Assembly (NCBI GenBank): GCA_900708905.1
Contig: CAADRB010000010.1
Location: forward strand, 1,670,450 to 1,734,449
Source: Hymenolepis diminuta
Lineage: Eukaryota > Platyhelminthes > Cestoda > Cyclophyllidea > Hymenolepididae
Direction of reading: 5' to 3'
DNA: 64,000 bases
Shown: positions 11,401 through 23,526 of the stretch, piece by piece
How positions within the stretch are numbered: the stretch's first letter is position 1
Layout of the letters: each line of letters starts with the position of its first letter
Notes under the pieces: generated by a model
The model's database searches: none
What the model saw: only the letters and a program-made list of their open reading frames with translations
Told to the model about the DNA's origin: nothing
Made by a program: the position numbers and the translations under genes

Positions 11401-14400
11401 AATTCCAGCTGGGTGAGTATCAACAAAAGAGCGAACAAATGGACGGTGAGTTGGCTGAACTCAGTCGTCGTTTGGTTTCACGCAAGCGGGAACTCCAGAA
11501 GCTTCAAAAGGATATAAGTCAAATTGAGGCGCGACTTGAATCCAAACGCTCTGAACGTCACTCTCTTCTCCAATCTGCCAAAGTGAGTTTCTGGTTTCTA
11601 CTTAAATCGAGTTCAGTAGCATTGTCTGTATTTTTATTTTTGTATGTAACTTTATAGATGGAGGACCTACAGCTACCTTTGAAGCCCGGTGCTAGTTCAA
11701 TGCCCGAGTTGGAAAGTCAGCTTTCGGCAGAAAATGGAGGAGCCGATCTGAACTCAGAGGAAATGATGCGCCTCTACGCTATGGAAGCACGGCTTCCACT
11801 TGACTATAAACAACTTGAAAAGCCCCTTCGAATGATTGCCGATGATAAGGAAGTTGTTCGAAAGGCTGATGAAATGCAGTCGGAAGTAGAGCACATGCAG
11901 AATGAATTATCGCGTTTCCAAGCCCCCAACTTGAAGGCTAGTGCAAAGTTGGGGAATGTGGAACAGCGTCTGCGCACCACAGAAGCGGAATTTGAGGAAA
12001 CAAGACGCAAAGCCAAGAAAGCTAGGGCCCAATTTGAACGTATTAGAAGGTTGAGATATGCAGCGTTCAATAAGTGCTTCCTCTCAATTGCTGAAAATAT
12101 CGATCCGTTATACAAAGCTCTATCTCGAAATCCTGGAGCTCAGGTAAGGTTTGCTTTATACAACCTAGATTTTTTCCGAAAGTTGAGTTTAATATTGAAT
12201 ACTTATTAATACTTAAACAAATAACGTTCAGGATGTAAACATTTTTGTGAACAGTTTGGTTAATGAATAGTTAAGCATTGGGAAGTTTTAATATTTGAAT
12301 CGTTTCTTTCATATTGGAACTGCGCGAAATGTAGCAGTTATTCATCTCGTATATTTCTCTATTTTGTAGATTTACATTTCTTATATTTTGGTTTATTTTA
12401 CTTTTTGTAAAACAATATTTCCATCGCTTCCGCATTAATTTTTGCAGCTCGGGAGTCGCAATCATTTCTTAGAAACATCCATTATAATTGAATTTTTACT
12501 CCCCGCGGCGATGCAGAAAAACATTGGAATAGCATATGGATAAGGGAAAAGCAAACAAGTCTAAGAAGTAGCTACTAAAGTAAGGATACTAGGTGTCTTT
12601 TTCGAATTCTGGAAACATTGAGCTATGTTCTCATTAAAGGTAAAGTTCACTGTACTTCAAATCTTGTTCAAATCTTATTCTTTAAATTCCATATTCATAG
12701 GTTTGTAACAGTATGACACCGTTAGCGACACCTCGACGATAAGTTTCAACAGTGAGATTTATGGCCATAGTAACCAGACCTTATTGACTAGTTGGTTATA
12801 TTTATGTGGTTGGTCATGTCACCTATATTCATTTGTGTCTTCTTTGAGCCAAGAGTAGTTAGATGAGATTGGCAACGATTGTAATATAGCAGAGTTCATT
12901 TGAGTGAACTCAAGGTGATTTCTAATTATTAGTCACATTAACTTGCCTCTGGATGCAATAGACAAAAGATAACGACAAACTGAAATATCTACTAATTACA
13001 AGTGCTTGAGAATTGGATACCCGATTACTTGGTAGAACCTATCATTGGGGACCACTTATTTCAACACGCTGAAATGCCTCAAAATTATATGATTAGGTTT
13101 TTTAGGTATCGTATAACTATGGACAAATATTCGGTTGAAATAAAGCAAGAGAAGAGATCATCTCGACGTATCTGACTTTTCTTCGTACAAAGAAGTTCAG
13201 TTTTCTCATTCAATTACCGCCTGCTATCAGTTGAGATATTTGTTGTACTCATCTACTGACCGAAATTCAGAAGCGATTAATGACTCACTCAAAGGCTGGT
13301 TAACTTCATTTCGACCTCTTCTCTTGAAGTAAGCCTTTGTCCCAGTAAATGATCTTGTAAGCTCCTGGAAAGATGGAAATCGGTTGATGCACGATCGGGA
13401 GAATACGGTGGATAATGCATGACTTCCTAGCCAAATTTTTCAACGAGATTTTTGATTGCTCTTGAAGTGTGGGGTCTGGTATTGTCATGGTGCATCCACT
13501 CCTTTTCGATTGTTCAAAGAAGACTGGTTTTTCTGTAAAACAGATTTTAAACGAGTTAGCTGCCGACGATAAACTTCAGATGTTATTGTTTGATTGTTAC
13601 CCATTAGTTCATAACAAACAGTTCCCTTCAAATCCCACCATAAACACCACCAAAAGAATTTTTTCGGGTGCAGTCCACTTCTCGGTTGCGGAATTGGCTT
13701 TGAACTACTGTCTTGACTTAGCCACTGTCTTTTGCGCTTAACATTGTTGTAAAGGATCCACTTCTCACCGCTGTCAGTTATGATTCAGTCTAAAAAAGGT
13801 GCCTGAAGTTCACGAGAACACAGTGAAATACAGCACTCTGTTGCTTGTTGATTTCTGACAAATTGTGTGGGACCCATTTCCCAGCCAAGTCTTTTCATTT
13901 CCCTATGTATGGTCATATGGCGGCTTACGTGAAAAGTCCTGCTCAGTTATCTAGTAGTGCAGGTTGGATTTTCACCAATGGCAAATTGCAATTGTTCAGA
14001 ATTGAGTTTTTTGAGCATCCTGCTCTCGGTTCGTCTTTCAACCTGAAGTCATCCTTTTTGAAACGTGAAAACCATCTTCTGCAGGTTTCTTCATTCACAA
14101 CATCATTTCCATAAGTGTCGTTGAGTGTTTTTGCTACTGAGCTTGCCGTACTTGCTTTATGAAATTCAAACAATAAAATATGCCTGATATGCTCTTTATT
14201 TGGAGTATACATTAGGGCTAGAAATAGTTATTAATAACGATAATTATCACACATAATCTGAAAGAGGAAATAATATTTTATTAATTGCCATAGATAAGCA
14301 TACAACATTAACAAGCTAAATTGAAATAATCGTGTCCTAAATCAGCTCAAAAATTGGGCAGAACTTCTGTTACAACCTGATACTTATCCTAACTGTTTTA

Positions 14401-16212
14401 TTTGGAAGTCTGATTAAGGAGTCTGACGATGTGACTTTTGATAGCCAGCCAATGACACTAGGAATATTTTGCGAGATAACATTGAGTTTTTTTATTAAAG
14501 ACACCGGCAATAAGACAGCGAGTTGGAGCAGCAAATCAATTCTCATGTCACACTTCGTTGATTCCATTCCTACTGAGAAATTGAAAGTAGGCTAAGTTAG
14601 CGAGTTCGCCAAGTGTCAGCACACGGATCAATATGGACGTTCAGTGGGCAAATGAGAAGCTAGGACCTGAGATACACTTAACCACAATCCCATGTTGCTT
14701 TGACAGAGGTAGTCATTGTGAAGGAAAGCTTGCTTCCTCTCTTGCATCCCTTAATATTTCTTAGTTCATTTTTCTTCTTTTCTAACTCTTGTATCCCTTC
14801 ATTCCATCGTGCCTTGTTATATGATAAATTCTTATTTAGGCCTCGCTTCCAACAAGAATAACAGGTTACAGTTCTGATTATAATAGAAATTTTACTCTAT
14901 CTTGACATTTTTTCTTGTAGGCAAGTCTTCTGCCCACCAATGCCGAAGAGCCTTATTTGGAAGAACTTCAATTCCAATGTGTAGCCCCAGGCAAACGCTT
15001 CCAGCAGATGGATTCCCTTTCAGGTGGTGAGAAGACCATTGCCGCACTGGCACTCTCCTTCGCCATGCACCAGTACAACCCTTCACCATTCTTCGTTCTC
15101 GACGAGATTGATGCTGCCTTGGATAACACCAATATTGGCAAAGTTGCCTCCTTCATTCGCGAGTATTCCCGAACTCGTGCCCAAGTCATTGTCATCTCCC
15201 TCAAAGAAGAGTTCTACTCGAGGGCGGACTCTCTTGTTGGGATTTATCCTGATATCGTAAGTCATCGTGGTGGTATACTATATTTGTTAATATTGATCAT
15301 GGGCAAATGATTAATTAAAGTTTTTGATAGAGAACCAACTTGAATACTTTGCAAAATAAAATGAAATTTGATGGTTTCCCTCCCTAAAACTAGAGTTCTA
15401 CAGGGCTCGAGTAGTGACGACTGTTTCCTTGTCTCAAAGATCTTTTTTTTGGGGAGGGGGGGGGGGTTTCAATAATAAAGCTTTGCACTGCAATAACGCA
15501 TCTCAAATGGGTTTGAATTCTAGTTAGGCCGCATTTAAATTTTCAGTTAACAAAAGTTAAGATTGATACTATAGCATTCTAGGAATTTCCACGTATGCCG
15601 ACTCGTAAGTCTCCCTTGTCACCAAATCTTTCAATAAGGTTCTTTATATGTTATCCTACGAAATTTGGAAGGATCATAAAAAAGCAGTCATCTGATGGTA
15701 AAATTTAAAAAATTAGTTACATGGGGAATTTCTTCCTCCAACGAGAATTTGTTAAGCTAACAAAGTTCACAATCGAGTACAGTATGCATGTACTGTTTTT
15801 TATGCCTCCAAACGCTCTCTCACTTCTTGCGACTGGTTCGGTTAACGTTATTACCTTAAATGTATTGAGAATCTATGTTGTTACCACCTTCAACCAATGT
15901 AGTGCAGTGTGCAATCGTAGGTTTCGAACTTATGCCATTTGATACATTGACATTGCGATTGATGTCCCCTTGTCACTAAAGCTTTCATGGTTTGGAATAT
16001 TTGAGGGCATTCTTCATTCGATAGGAGAATAATTTGAAAGTGATTGGCTAGTTGATGGCACCACTCCCATGTTCATAGCTAAAACGTGATTACAGCACCT
16101 TTTGTTACCTACTTATTTTTTATTTTTCCCTCCATTTTAGGAGAACAATTGTCTAGTCAGTCGTGTCCTCACCTTCGACTTATCCCAGTACGAGGATACC
16201 GAGGATCAGTAA
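2454..16212 (+). CDS. SMC1A: SMC1 cohesin subunit ATPase, 20 exons, complete
   Basis: Exons: 2454-2577, 2611-2687, 2720-2863, 2902-3219, 3258-3470, 3544-3629, 3669-3834, 4642-4856, 4940-5153, 5227-5438, 6237-6399, 6605-6663, 7386-7581, 8048-8116, 8199-8332, 9911-10032, 11278-11582, 11658-12143, 14921-15256, 16141-16212. They total 3711 nt, or 1236 aa plus stop (human SMC1A is 1233). Walker A GPNGSGKS (residues 37-44) is split by intron 1 and the Q-loop glutamine is about 142. A long coiled coil leads to the hinge, about 520-665, with [10 protein letters not shown] and [10 protein letters not shown] second coiled coil leads to signature LSGGEK (1134-1139) and Walker B FFVLDE with catalytic Glu about 1163. 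The C-terminus VLTFDLSQY is typical. With SMC3 it forms the cohesin ring that holds sister chromatids. Two tandem in-frame ATGs (2454, 2457) follow an upstream stop. Intron 15 is GC-AG. Orthology to SMC1 rather than other SMCs is clear. Confidence 0.96.
7030..7230 (+). repeat. Family C tRNA-like SINE copy in SMC1 intron 12
   Basis: A head resembling a pol III A box (TGGTACAGTGGTCAACG, about 7050) is followed about 35 nt later by a degenerate B box (AGGTCACGAGGTCGG). The tail contains TCATGAGAGCGGTTCCGGG, which recurs in the 24.6-kb copy as GTCAGAGCGGTTCTAAG. It is one of about eleven related copies in this window. Confidence 0.55.
7740..7870 (+). repeat. Family C SINE copy in SMC1 intron 13
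   Basis: Head TAGTGAAGCGGCTAACG and a B-box-like AGATCGATGCCTG. The tail CAATGGACTTGGAAATAA is nearly the same as CAATGGGCTTGGAAATTA in the 53.3-kb copy, which supports common descent. Confidence 0.5.
8333..9910 (+). other. SMC1 intron 15, GC-AG type
   Basis: The reading frame demands a break after 8332 (CG of an Arg codon) and a restart at 9911 (A, then GAA TAT GAA). The donor is GCAAGT rather than GT and the acceptor is TTTTCAG. Apart from the C at position 2 the donor matches consensus, as usual for GC-AG introns. The 1578-nt intron also carries a family B repeat. Confidence 0.85.
8671..8985 (+). repeat. Family B interspersed repeat, copy 1
   Basis: It lies in SMC1 intron 15. It shares with 23527-23825 the run order AAGGGAAG, ATTCGG, TACTAAATG, CGTCCCCTGGATTGC and TTGAAAATCAAAA/GATGAAATGAC, and reverse complements of the same blocks are found near 44.8-45.1 and 55.0-55.3 kb. 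No open frame is conserved. It is likely a non-autonomous element of unknown class. Confidence 0.7.
10150..10330 (+). repeat. Family C SINE copy in SMC1 intron 16
   Basis: It carries a B-box-like GGCTTCAATGCCC and then ATGGCCAACCGTACTGGC and TAAGTCCGGCTAATAAGAG. These blocks recur at 24.6, 25.2 (reverse), 28.1 (reverse) and 40.66 kb. The A-box end is degraded. Confidence 0.55.
13270..14215 (-). pseudogene. Decayed mariner transposase, antisense in SMC1 intron 18
   Basis: On the minus strand, from 14212, an intact N-terminal part reads like the mariner helix-turn-helix ([13 protein letters not shown], then [15 protein letters not shown]). Further on come GEKWILYNN near 13780, [13 protein letters not shown] near 13690, [10 protein letters not shown] near 13490 and [12 protein letters not shown] near 13390, the catalytic D(34)D region. 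The frame is broken several times: at least one shift and stops between 13800 and 13945, and an amber stop (near 13435) where family members have Trp before EV. It is about 315 codons against about 345 in the family, so it cannot make active enzyme. A TA plus TCAGGTTG-like end at 14373-14382 (reverse) could be one terminal repeat; the other end was not found. Confidence 0.85.
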
Positions 16213-16469
16213 AGCAACAGTCCGAACTCATTTTCTATCCTCCCCCTCCCCCCACGAATTTTATGTATTTCCCAAATCACTCATGTGTTTGTACAGTGAA
16301 GCATTTTACACATCTGTCTCCCTCTACCATTTGTTCATGTTCGTTTGTAGAGTTTACCAGTAAAGGTTACGTAATTATGCAAGTCGCCTTGCTGTTATCC
16401 TTGGCTGTTTATATTATATGTATCGCATTTCCAAGGGATATGGAATTAGGTTACCTTTTTCTTTATCAG
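16213..16469 (+). promoter_or_regulatory. SMC1-ROGDI intercistronic region, candidate trans-splice site
   Basis: It covers 257 bp between the SMC1 stop and the first recognisable ROGDI codon. There is no AATAAA, but there is a C-rich run at 16236-16257. It ends in a strong polypyrimidine tract and acceptor (TTACCTTTTTCTTTATCAG, ending 16469). This is the layout expected for a spliced-leader acceptor between two operon genes. A cis-intron from an unseen exon is the alternative. Confidence 0.5.
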
Positions 16470-17900
16470 GTTTCCAAGATATGCGAATATATTGAGCATC
16501 GTCTCGAACAATGTAAGGAGCTTCTTTCTCGAAGGAAGTTCCAACAGCTGTCTCTCGTGTCCAATTGCAATTCTCTGTCTGCCGGGTTGACCCTCTTGGG
16601 GGATACAATCTACGATGCAATTATTAAGATTACCAAGTCCAGTTCAGGTCATATCTTCACGGCGTACATTCATGAGGGTTATGGTACACCCTTCAAGTTG
16701 CAGCAAATTCAGGACTGTTGGAATTGGATTTATCAGGCCGCAGGGGTTTGTGATGAAACATCTCTGCCAGAATTGAGGAGATGTGTCCAAGGAGCGATTG
16801 ATGCGCTCCTTTTTCCACCTTCTAATAGGGCTGTTCTGGGGTTTGAAAGATCCACTACGCGGGTGAGTTGGGTTTGGTTATTTAATTCCTCATTGTTCTT
16901 ATTTGCTACAACACCATGTTGTTTATATTAGACGAATTTCTTTTTTCTTTAGCGATAAGTGCAGTTATCGATATTTGAAGAGGGAAACTAACCGTAGAAA
17001 GCATTAAAACCCAGCTTAATTATTTTTATTGCAAGGTTTCTGAGAAACTGTACTACTAGTCTTTACTTTTGGAATTCAATCTTCACAAATAGTATCCTCA
17101 ATCGGTTTAATAACTGTTGAATTGCAATATTACTGGTTATCGGTTTTCAAAAATATTTTTATTGCGTATTAATCCATTTCTAACTAGAAGGCAGAATACG
17201 TCTGCAACTGTTCAAATTTAAATGATTATTTAGGAAGCGTGGTCTGAGTAAAGATTTATTATAGAAAATCTTATAGACAAATCAAGATAGAAAGATAAGA
17301 CATTAAGGTCTTTAAAAGTAAGCATAGCAGAAAGATTGACTAAAAAACGTTAAGGAGGAAGCATTCGTCTTACCACAATGTGTACTTCCTTCACAAACAA
17401 CTTGGGATTGTAGTTGTGTATATCTCGAATCTTAACTCCTCATTGGTCAATTGTGCACTCGTTGGTTTGTGTGCTTACGAGTCCTTGCCTATTAGCTAGC
17501 CCATTTCCAGTTCCTCAGTGGCAACGGACTTGGTAGTTTAGTTTTTTCTTAACCAAGCGCAGTCCAAATGCCTCCCCAAAGCTGCCCTTAGCTTAACAAA
17601 GCTTGGTTAATGTAGACCAAATTGTTAAAACTCTTTGTGTTCATCTTTTCATAGGCTTGTTTCTACCCTCCTCTATCACCTGACAGTGCCCTTCACATCT
17701 ATCTGGACGGTGGTAAACTCGTCGTCTGTGCCAACCTTGTCTTTCGAGAGAAATTCACCCTTTCTGCTGTCGCTGGAAGCAATGCTACATTGAAACAGTA
17801 TTGGGCTTCCACTTTCGTGGATCGTATAAAGAAGGTCCTGGAGTTACTTTACGACATTCTCACTGATATTGAGACCTGTTCCCTGGCCATGGCGTCTTGA
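16470..17900 (+). CDS. ROGDI: ROGDI/RAVE2-family protein, two recognised exons
   Basis: Exons 16470-16862 and 17655-17900, joined in phase 0 by a 792-nt intron (GTGAGT...ATAG), encode 212 residues before the stop. Recognition rests on FKLQQIQDCWNWIYQA, matching the WKLQQIQD...VSQA core of ROGDI, and on the block ACFYPPLSPDSALHIYL with GGKLVV, matching the later MFAPALPSDLLVNVYINLNKL segment. ROGDI is the animal counterpart of yeast Rav2, a leucine-zipper subunit of the RAVE complex that helps assemble V-ATPase. The human protein is 287 aa; here the N-terminal leader and parts of the C-terminal half are shorter. No good start codon precedes VSKICEYIEH. An in-frame ATG lies at 16440 (10 codons upstream, inside what looks like a polypyrimidine tract). 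Alternatively the spliced leader, which ends in AUG in flatworms, supplies the Met. A possible AATAAA lies at 18145-18150. Confidence 0.82.
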
Positions 17901-18150
17901 AATGCCTCTTTTTTATATAAATGATTTGCTCATTTCTTGCCCTTTCTTTGTCAGAGGCTCGGTGATTTGGATATGTTTGTCATATTGCAGAATATTTTAT
18001 ATTTGTTATTCAATTTCTTTGGAAGATTGCCTTATAAATCATCTTGTATGCTAGTCTGGCTTTTACTTGTGTGTGGCATTGAATAACTAGTTGAGGAACC
18101 AAAAAGCAAAAGATTTTTCTTTAATGATAGAAAACAAGGTAAGAAATAAA

Positions 18151-19880
18151 ATCTATTCTATTCCCTTAGATATCATAAAATACATTCAAGAGTACTAGGT
18201 ACTACTTTCATTACTACTAGGTACTGTAATGATAATGAAAAAGGAAAAGCAGACGGCCAGGTTTATGTGAAGTAATTTAAGAGGGTCTGGGAGAGGTGGA
18301 ACAATCATAAATGCACCCCAATAGCCACCTAACAGAGATAATGGAGAATAGGTAGCATTGTAGATACTGAGAGTTAGTCAACATTAAGTGGAGTAAGAGA
18401 TAAGTGATGAGCGTTAGGACAAGATTAACGGGGTTCCCCGAGTATCGGACCGTTGGGCAAGGTAAACCTCGTAAATAGTGAGTTGCGATTCTTAATCAAC
18501 TAGCTGTTTGGCCCACCAAGTGACTACGTTTATGCATCTATCTGATCATTCAGCTACAGAAAATAGTGTCTATCTAGAATTATATTAACAGTGGGGTTTA
18601 TTCAGATTCATTTTCCGATTCGGGACTTAACATTTTTACTCGCAAAAACGTTCAATCAATTCTTTTAGCGGCGTTAAGCGAACTTATCGATATGAGTGGT
18701 ACAAGCTCAAAATCGATAGTTCGATGAAACCTAAAAGCGGATTGATTGAAAAGCCTCTATCACTGTTTTCATAAAGATCGATCTAATCTCAGCCATTCGT
18801 GTAAATATTCACTTTGGTTTGATTCCAAAGCAAGAAAGTAGGTACCGCGTTTAGTCTAACGAGACCATTCCCATTTTGTGGTGGAAATAAACAATACCCG
18901 TGCAACTTTAAAATTCATTATGAAAGTAGTTTGATGTTTTCAAATTAATTTTCATCGGATCGACAAAAACGCTGTCATTAACGTGTAATGCCCATCTGAA
19001 AATTTTATTTATCAATTAAAAGACCTAGGAAATTATAGACACCCATTCAGTCATAGTCTCTCAAATGGATTGATACTCTTATTATTTTGTACTCGCTTTA
19101 ATGAAGTGAGCATGAATTTGAGCAGAAAGGTTTTCTGTTAATAAAGTAGCCTGAGTAATGTAATGAAACAATGTACGGCACTGATTATATAAATATTTAA
19201 ATTAATAGTCGATAACGTACGGGAAAAGGGGTTTGGCCCTTACCAATTAAAACTTACAAGTACGATGTTAACAGGTAATGTTGGAACAATGCTCAGCATG
19301 AATTAGAAATATTATAATTATGTAGATATCCAGAAATAACCAGATTATTTGTCGCTCATTTAATAAACCAATCATTTTTAATAAAAGCGCAATAAAAATA
19401 TGTTAAAATTTACAAGATTATATGCTTTATTATCATAAAATTAGAAACGTATTTAACTTCTCTTCCTAAGCGTTTTAACCACTGGCAACAGCTTAGCAAT
19501 TTATTGTGCTTAAAATAAATAGTATATGCAAAAAATGTAAATCATCTTAGCCGATTTTTATTTTCATTTTTCATAAAGTAAATACTGAAACATGCCTAAG
19601 AAAACACGCCTAACTGCTTAACTGAATTATTTGCGAAGTATTGTCTCATATCCGGTGTCTGAATGTATATTAAATTTGTCAACAAACTCAGATTTTGTTC
19701 AAGGCGTATTCCAAATTGTAGCTATGGAATTAGTGGAAAATACAATTTCAAACGACGAATAATTTAATTATGCTAGATAGGAAACTGATAATTAATTGAA
19801 ATAGCAAGGATCAGGCTTAGATGTGAATTTCAGTAGCATAATATCTAATATTTTTAAAAATTCATATCACTTACCCTGCA
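18151..19880. other. Gene-free AT-rich stretch
   Basis: I see no recognisable coding, RNA or repeat feature. A short segment near 18250 (GACGGCCAGG after AAAAGG) resembles one near 20375, too weakly to call a family. Confidence 0.4.
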
Positions 19881-19895
19881 TCGGCTGCTTCCAGA

Positions 19896-19990
19896 AAATA
19901 AAATAGTATAATATAGGATAGTATAGAATGAATAGAATATATATAGATATATAGAATAGTAGAGTATAAAATAGTATAGTAGGAAATATA
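19896..19990. repeat. AT simple repeat (ATAGTATA/TATAGA units)
   Basis: An irregular run of AGTATA, ATATAG and GAATAG units, free of C on the plus strand. It is an imperfect microsatellite with no sign of coding. Confidence 0.85.
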
Positions 19991-22900
19991 ATCATTCAAA
20001 CTTATCTGTATTCATTTCATTTCAGTTGATTCTTACCTTCTAAGTCGTAATAATCTTTTTTACGAATGTTATAATCTTGGCGTTATTGATATGAATACCT
20101 TTCAGTTTCATCACGTTTTTACTTAGGTAAGTTATTATTACATCTAAGTTTTCCACAAACCTCCTCTATTCATTATTTCTATATGAGTTCCTTGAAAAAA
20201 GTTACTTTATTTCATTTTATTTCTTTATTTTCTTAAAATAAGGAAGATTCATATGGTGTTTACGGTCAAACAGTAGAAAATTAATCGGGAGTTCTCACAG
20301 TCTGGTTTTTATAGTTCAGCTGCCGGACAATGCGGAACCGGTATGCGTTAGGTGCCAGCACAAAAAAGGAAAGCGGCCAGGAAGATTAGAACTAAGTAGA
20401 TGTTCCTTAAGGGTATTATTCTATGAGCATTTTGGATTATTACAAATTATTTTGAATGTCGGAGAGGTTTATATATAGCACATCGTGAAGAATGTCCCGG
20501 AAATATGCACATATAGTTGAAAGTTTGAATAAAGCACTTTTAATTATTCATTTTTGAATTAGTGGTCGAGGATTTCTCTATTCAGAAGTTATAATATTAT
20601 TCACACTGAATAACCGCAATTAAAATAATTCACTTTCATTTTTCTCAATTCAGATATCTCGATATTCTTTCATGTCTATGTAGTCATCGCAATTTAAGAG
20701 TGACACAATTTTGAAAAATGTTAATCATGATTACTGACAATAGTTTTCAAAATTACGAAAATCCTGATCACTAATTTATTTCATGATAAATGAAATAAAA
20801 ATGGTTGACCACATCTGGATTAATTAGGATTGTTGCTAATTCCATCTCGAGAGGTTCGTGAGTGGCAATCTAACAAATTGTTGTGTATCAATAATTTTGC
20901 GGAGAAACTCAAGAAACGGATTACCATAATATAAGAATGGGTGATACTTTTCTGTTAGCGCAAAATAACTTCCTACAATAATTGCAGACTTTAAAATTTA
21001 AATTAACGTAATTACCTGTCCTTATGGAACCTTTCTTACACTGTATCAGGAATGATATGATTTACGAACAAACAATTTTCAAAAAGGATGTGAAAATATT
21101 CTCAGTTTCTAAAGAATAAAACAAGATTTAGGTTTTTGCAATAGGAATCAAATAGTTTGCCTGACTGCCCAAAATATTGCTGGTTTTAAGTTCAGGATCT
21201 CACAAACAAAATAGTCATTTCGCGGTTTACACAGACGAAGGTCCTTTAGTTTTGCATGGGAACATTCAGAAAAATTTTACTATGCTGTACTATACCCACT
21301 ATCCGAAACCTTAATAATGTGACCCTAAACTAATGATGTTCAATAATAAATTTGCTCTTGTTAGCGCTAAATTAGAAAGATAAATAAAATAAATGCAATT
21401 GGTCACGGAAATACAAGGGAATTTTATATTTGCAGGTTGCATATTATTAATTTGCCGCTTAAAACAAGCTGCGTTACTTCCGTAGATCGATGATTGATAA
21501 GGCGTGCCTTGGAGCTATCGAGGGGCCTAAACTATCCCACTTACAGAATTAAACAAATTCAAGTCAATAAAGTACACTACGTCAAATCGCACACTGTGGG
21601 TTATATAACTATTTAATCGCTCAATTAGACTTACTTGTCCATAATGTCCAAGATTTTCTCTTGTTCTTTCACTCAATCTAGTTAGGAGAATCTGTGTTTA
21701 CATTTTGTTGACAATTCCATTCAGATTTTCAATAACCTATTGCGCTTTTCTTCATAGGTTTCAGAAGTTTGCATAAGCATTAATCCAAGTATGTCAGGAT
21801 TTAAAATAATATTTTAATAGGAGATGGCATCTAAGAGGAGGGTTTTTTGAAAATATTACCGTTTGTGGCATCTAATTTATAGTGATCTCTCATATAATAC
21901 GGGAACATCGTTTAATTTCCAGCTAACTTTTGTTTACAGATAGAGGCAATTTTGTTGCATTTTGAGTCATAATGGATAAGATGAAGATAGAATATCCTCT
22001 AACTACTTTTGAGGGATAGTAAATTGGAAGTAGATAAGAATTATACTTAGACATTCTTCACTCAAGTTTCCCTCTTTGATATATTTCAATCGTGTTTAAA
22101 GGTCGGGCAATACTCATGGGATGGGGAGGGAGCTTATGAATAATTAGTGGTTAGACTTGCCTCTACTATATGTATTAAATTTTAAGAGCTCCAATCGCAA
22201 ACATTGGAGCTATTAAAAATATCCAGGCCAGTCGTTTGCGCTGCCCTGGGGACTACGCAAATCAGTACAAACATGATTGGTTGCGCTGCGCGGTAACATA
22301 TGGTGCATGCGAGCTTGGATACATTTGTGTCTTTAAATATAAGGTGTCTCGCTTCCTTTAATATCACCGGAAAACGTCATACTCGAGTTATTTTTGATAG
22401 CCTATCAAAACGGTAATATAACGCTTAACGATACACTGTTAAATGCTACGTTTACTTGGCTCCAGTATTGCTACTTATTACATTATTTGATTTTGCGATA
22501 AAATGTACACTCCAGTGATTATTATTTATTCAACTCGGGGAGAAATGCTTCGCCAAATCGTTTGGGCATCGAGCACTTTACAATTCAACCAGAAAAGCCT
22601 TCCTGAAATTGATAATTAGGAAAATATATTTCTTATCGTTAGAGCTAATCTAGACGCAGATTAGCTATCCACAAAGTGGGAAAATTATTTAATTAGTAAA
22701 CAACCCGTCAATATCAAAATCACAAAAGGTAGATTAAATTTTAGCATATGAAGAATGAAAATAAAGGAACTTTCTTTTTCCTCATGCAAAATGCAAATCA
22801 GGTTTTCTAGCATCGAAGTGACATGTTTACGCATTTCCTCTTTCATATTTACATTTTTTCGAAATAACACTAAAACAAGGGTTTAATTAATCCGATTTGG

Positions 22901-23526
22901 TTAAGCCTGAGTTAAGCTGATTTCAGTTAATTTAATACACCTTTTTTCACGCTAATGATAATAATAATTATTATTAGCAGTAATTGTGGTGTCAGATGAC
23001 TATGCATTTCCAAAATTATTCTTTATCCGCATTCACTACGAAAATACCTCGGCTTTTCGTCCACGAAGCCGCAGTGATGTCTTTATGTCCCTATGGCTCA
23101 AAACCCCTATTTGTCGTGTCTAAACGCGTTTATCGATTCCCCTTTCAATAACCGTCTTGTTTCATTAAAAGTGCACTGCACTCCTGGCCTTGCATGCGTC
23201 CTTGCCCCAATGACTCATAAACTATCTTAGTATTTCCACTAATTAGAAATTGTACACGCAGTCACACACTTGTTGGTTGTCTGTTCGTACGCTTCCTTCT
23301 CATCTCCTCTGTTACTCATCTCTTACTCGCTTGAATCTTCAACACATATCGGCCTAGTCAGCTCTTGGTGTTTTGCTCTAAAGCTGTTAGTCATAGTCCT
23401 AGCTTCTACAATCTAGATTTGGTTCATTAATTCCTATAATTTGGTAACTCCCAAACTGATGACCTTGGTTCTTGTTAGTGCGTACAACTTGCTTCAGTAG
23501 GAAACAACTGAAAGCGTTTAACAAAG
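19991..23526. other. Gene-free stretch
   Basis: No supported gene. Around 22195-22330 base composition is visibly richer in G and C (GCGCTGC occurs twice), perhaps a degraded insertion. The longest open frames (61 codons) show no family motif. Confidence 0.4.

Noticed and set aside
15446..15472. Homopolymer T/G run in SMC1 intron 19
   Set aside because: Low-complexity run; probably also prone to length error, with no functional sign.
16086..16931. Longest open frame in the window (281 codons)
   Set aside because: It is a composite: intron 19 of SMC1, the last SMC1 exon in a wrong frame, the intercistronic region, and only from 16470 the true ROGDI exon, running on into its intron.
22187..22211. 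Perfect 9-bp inverted repeat (AGCTCCAAT / ATTGGAGCT)
   Set aside because: Short hairpins like this are expected by chance in 64 kb; no gene end or RNA is nearby.
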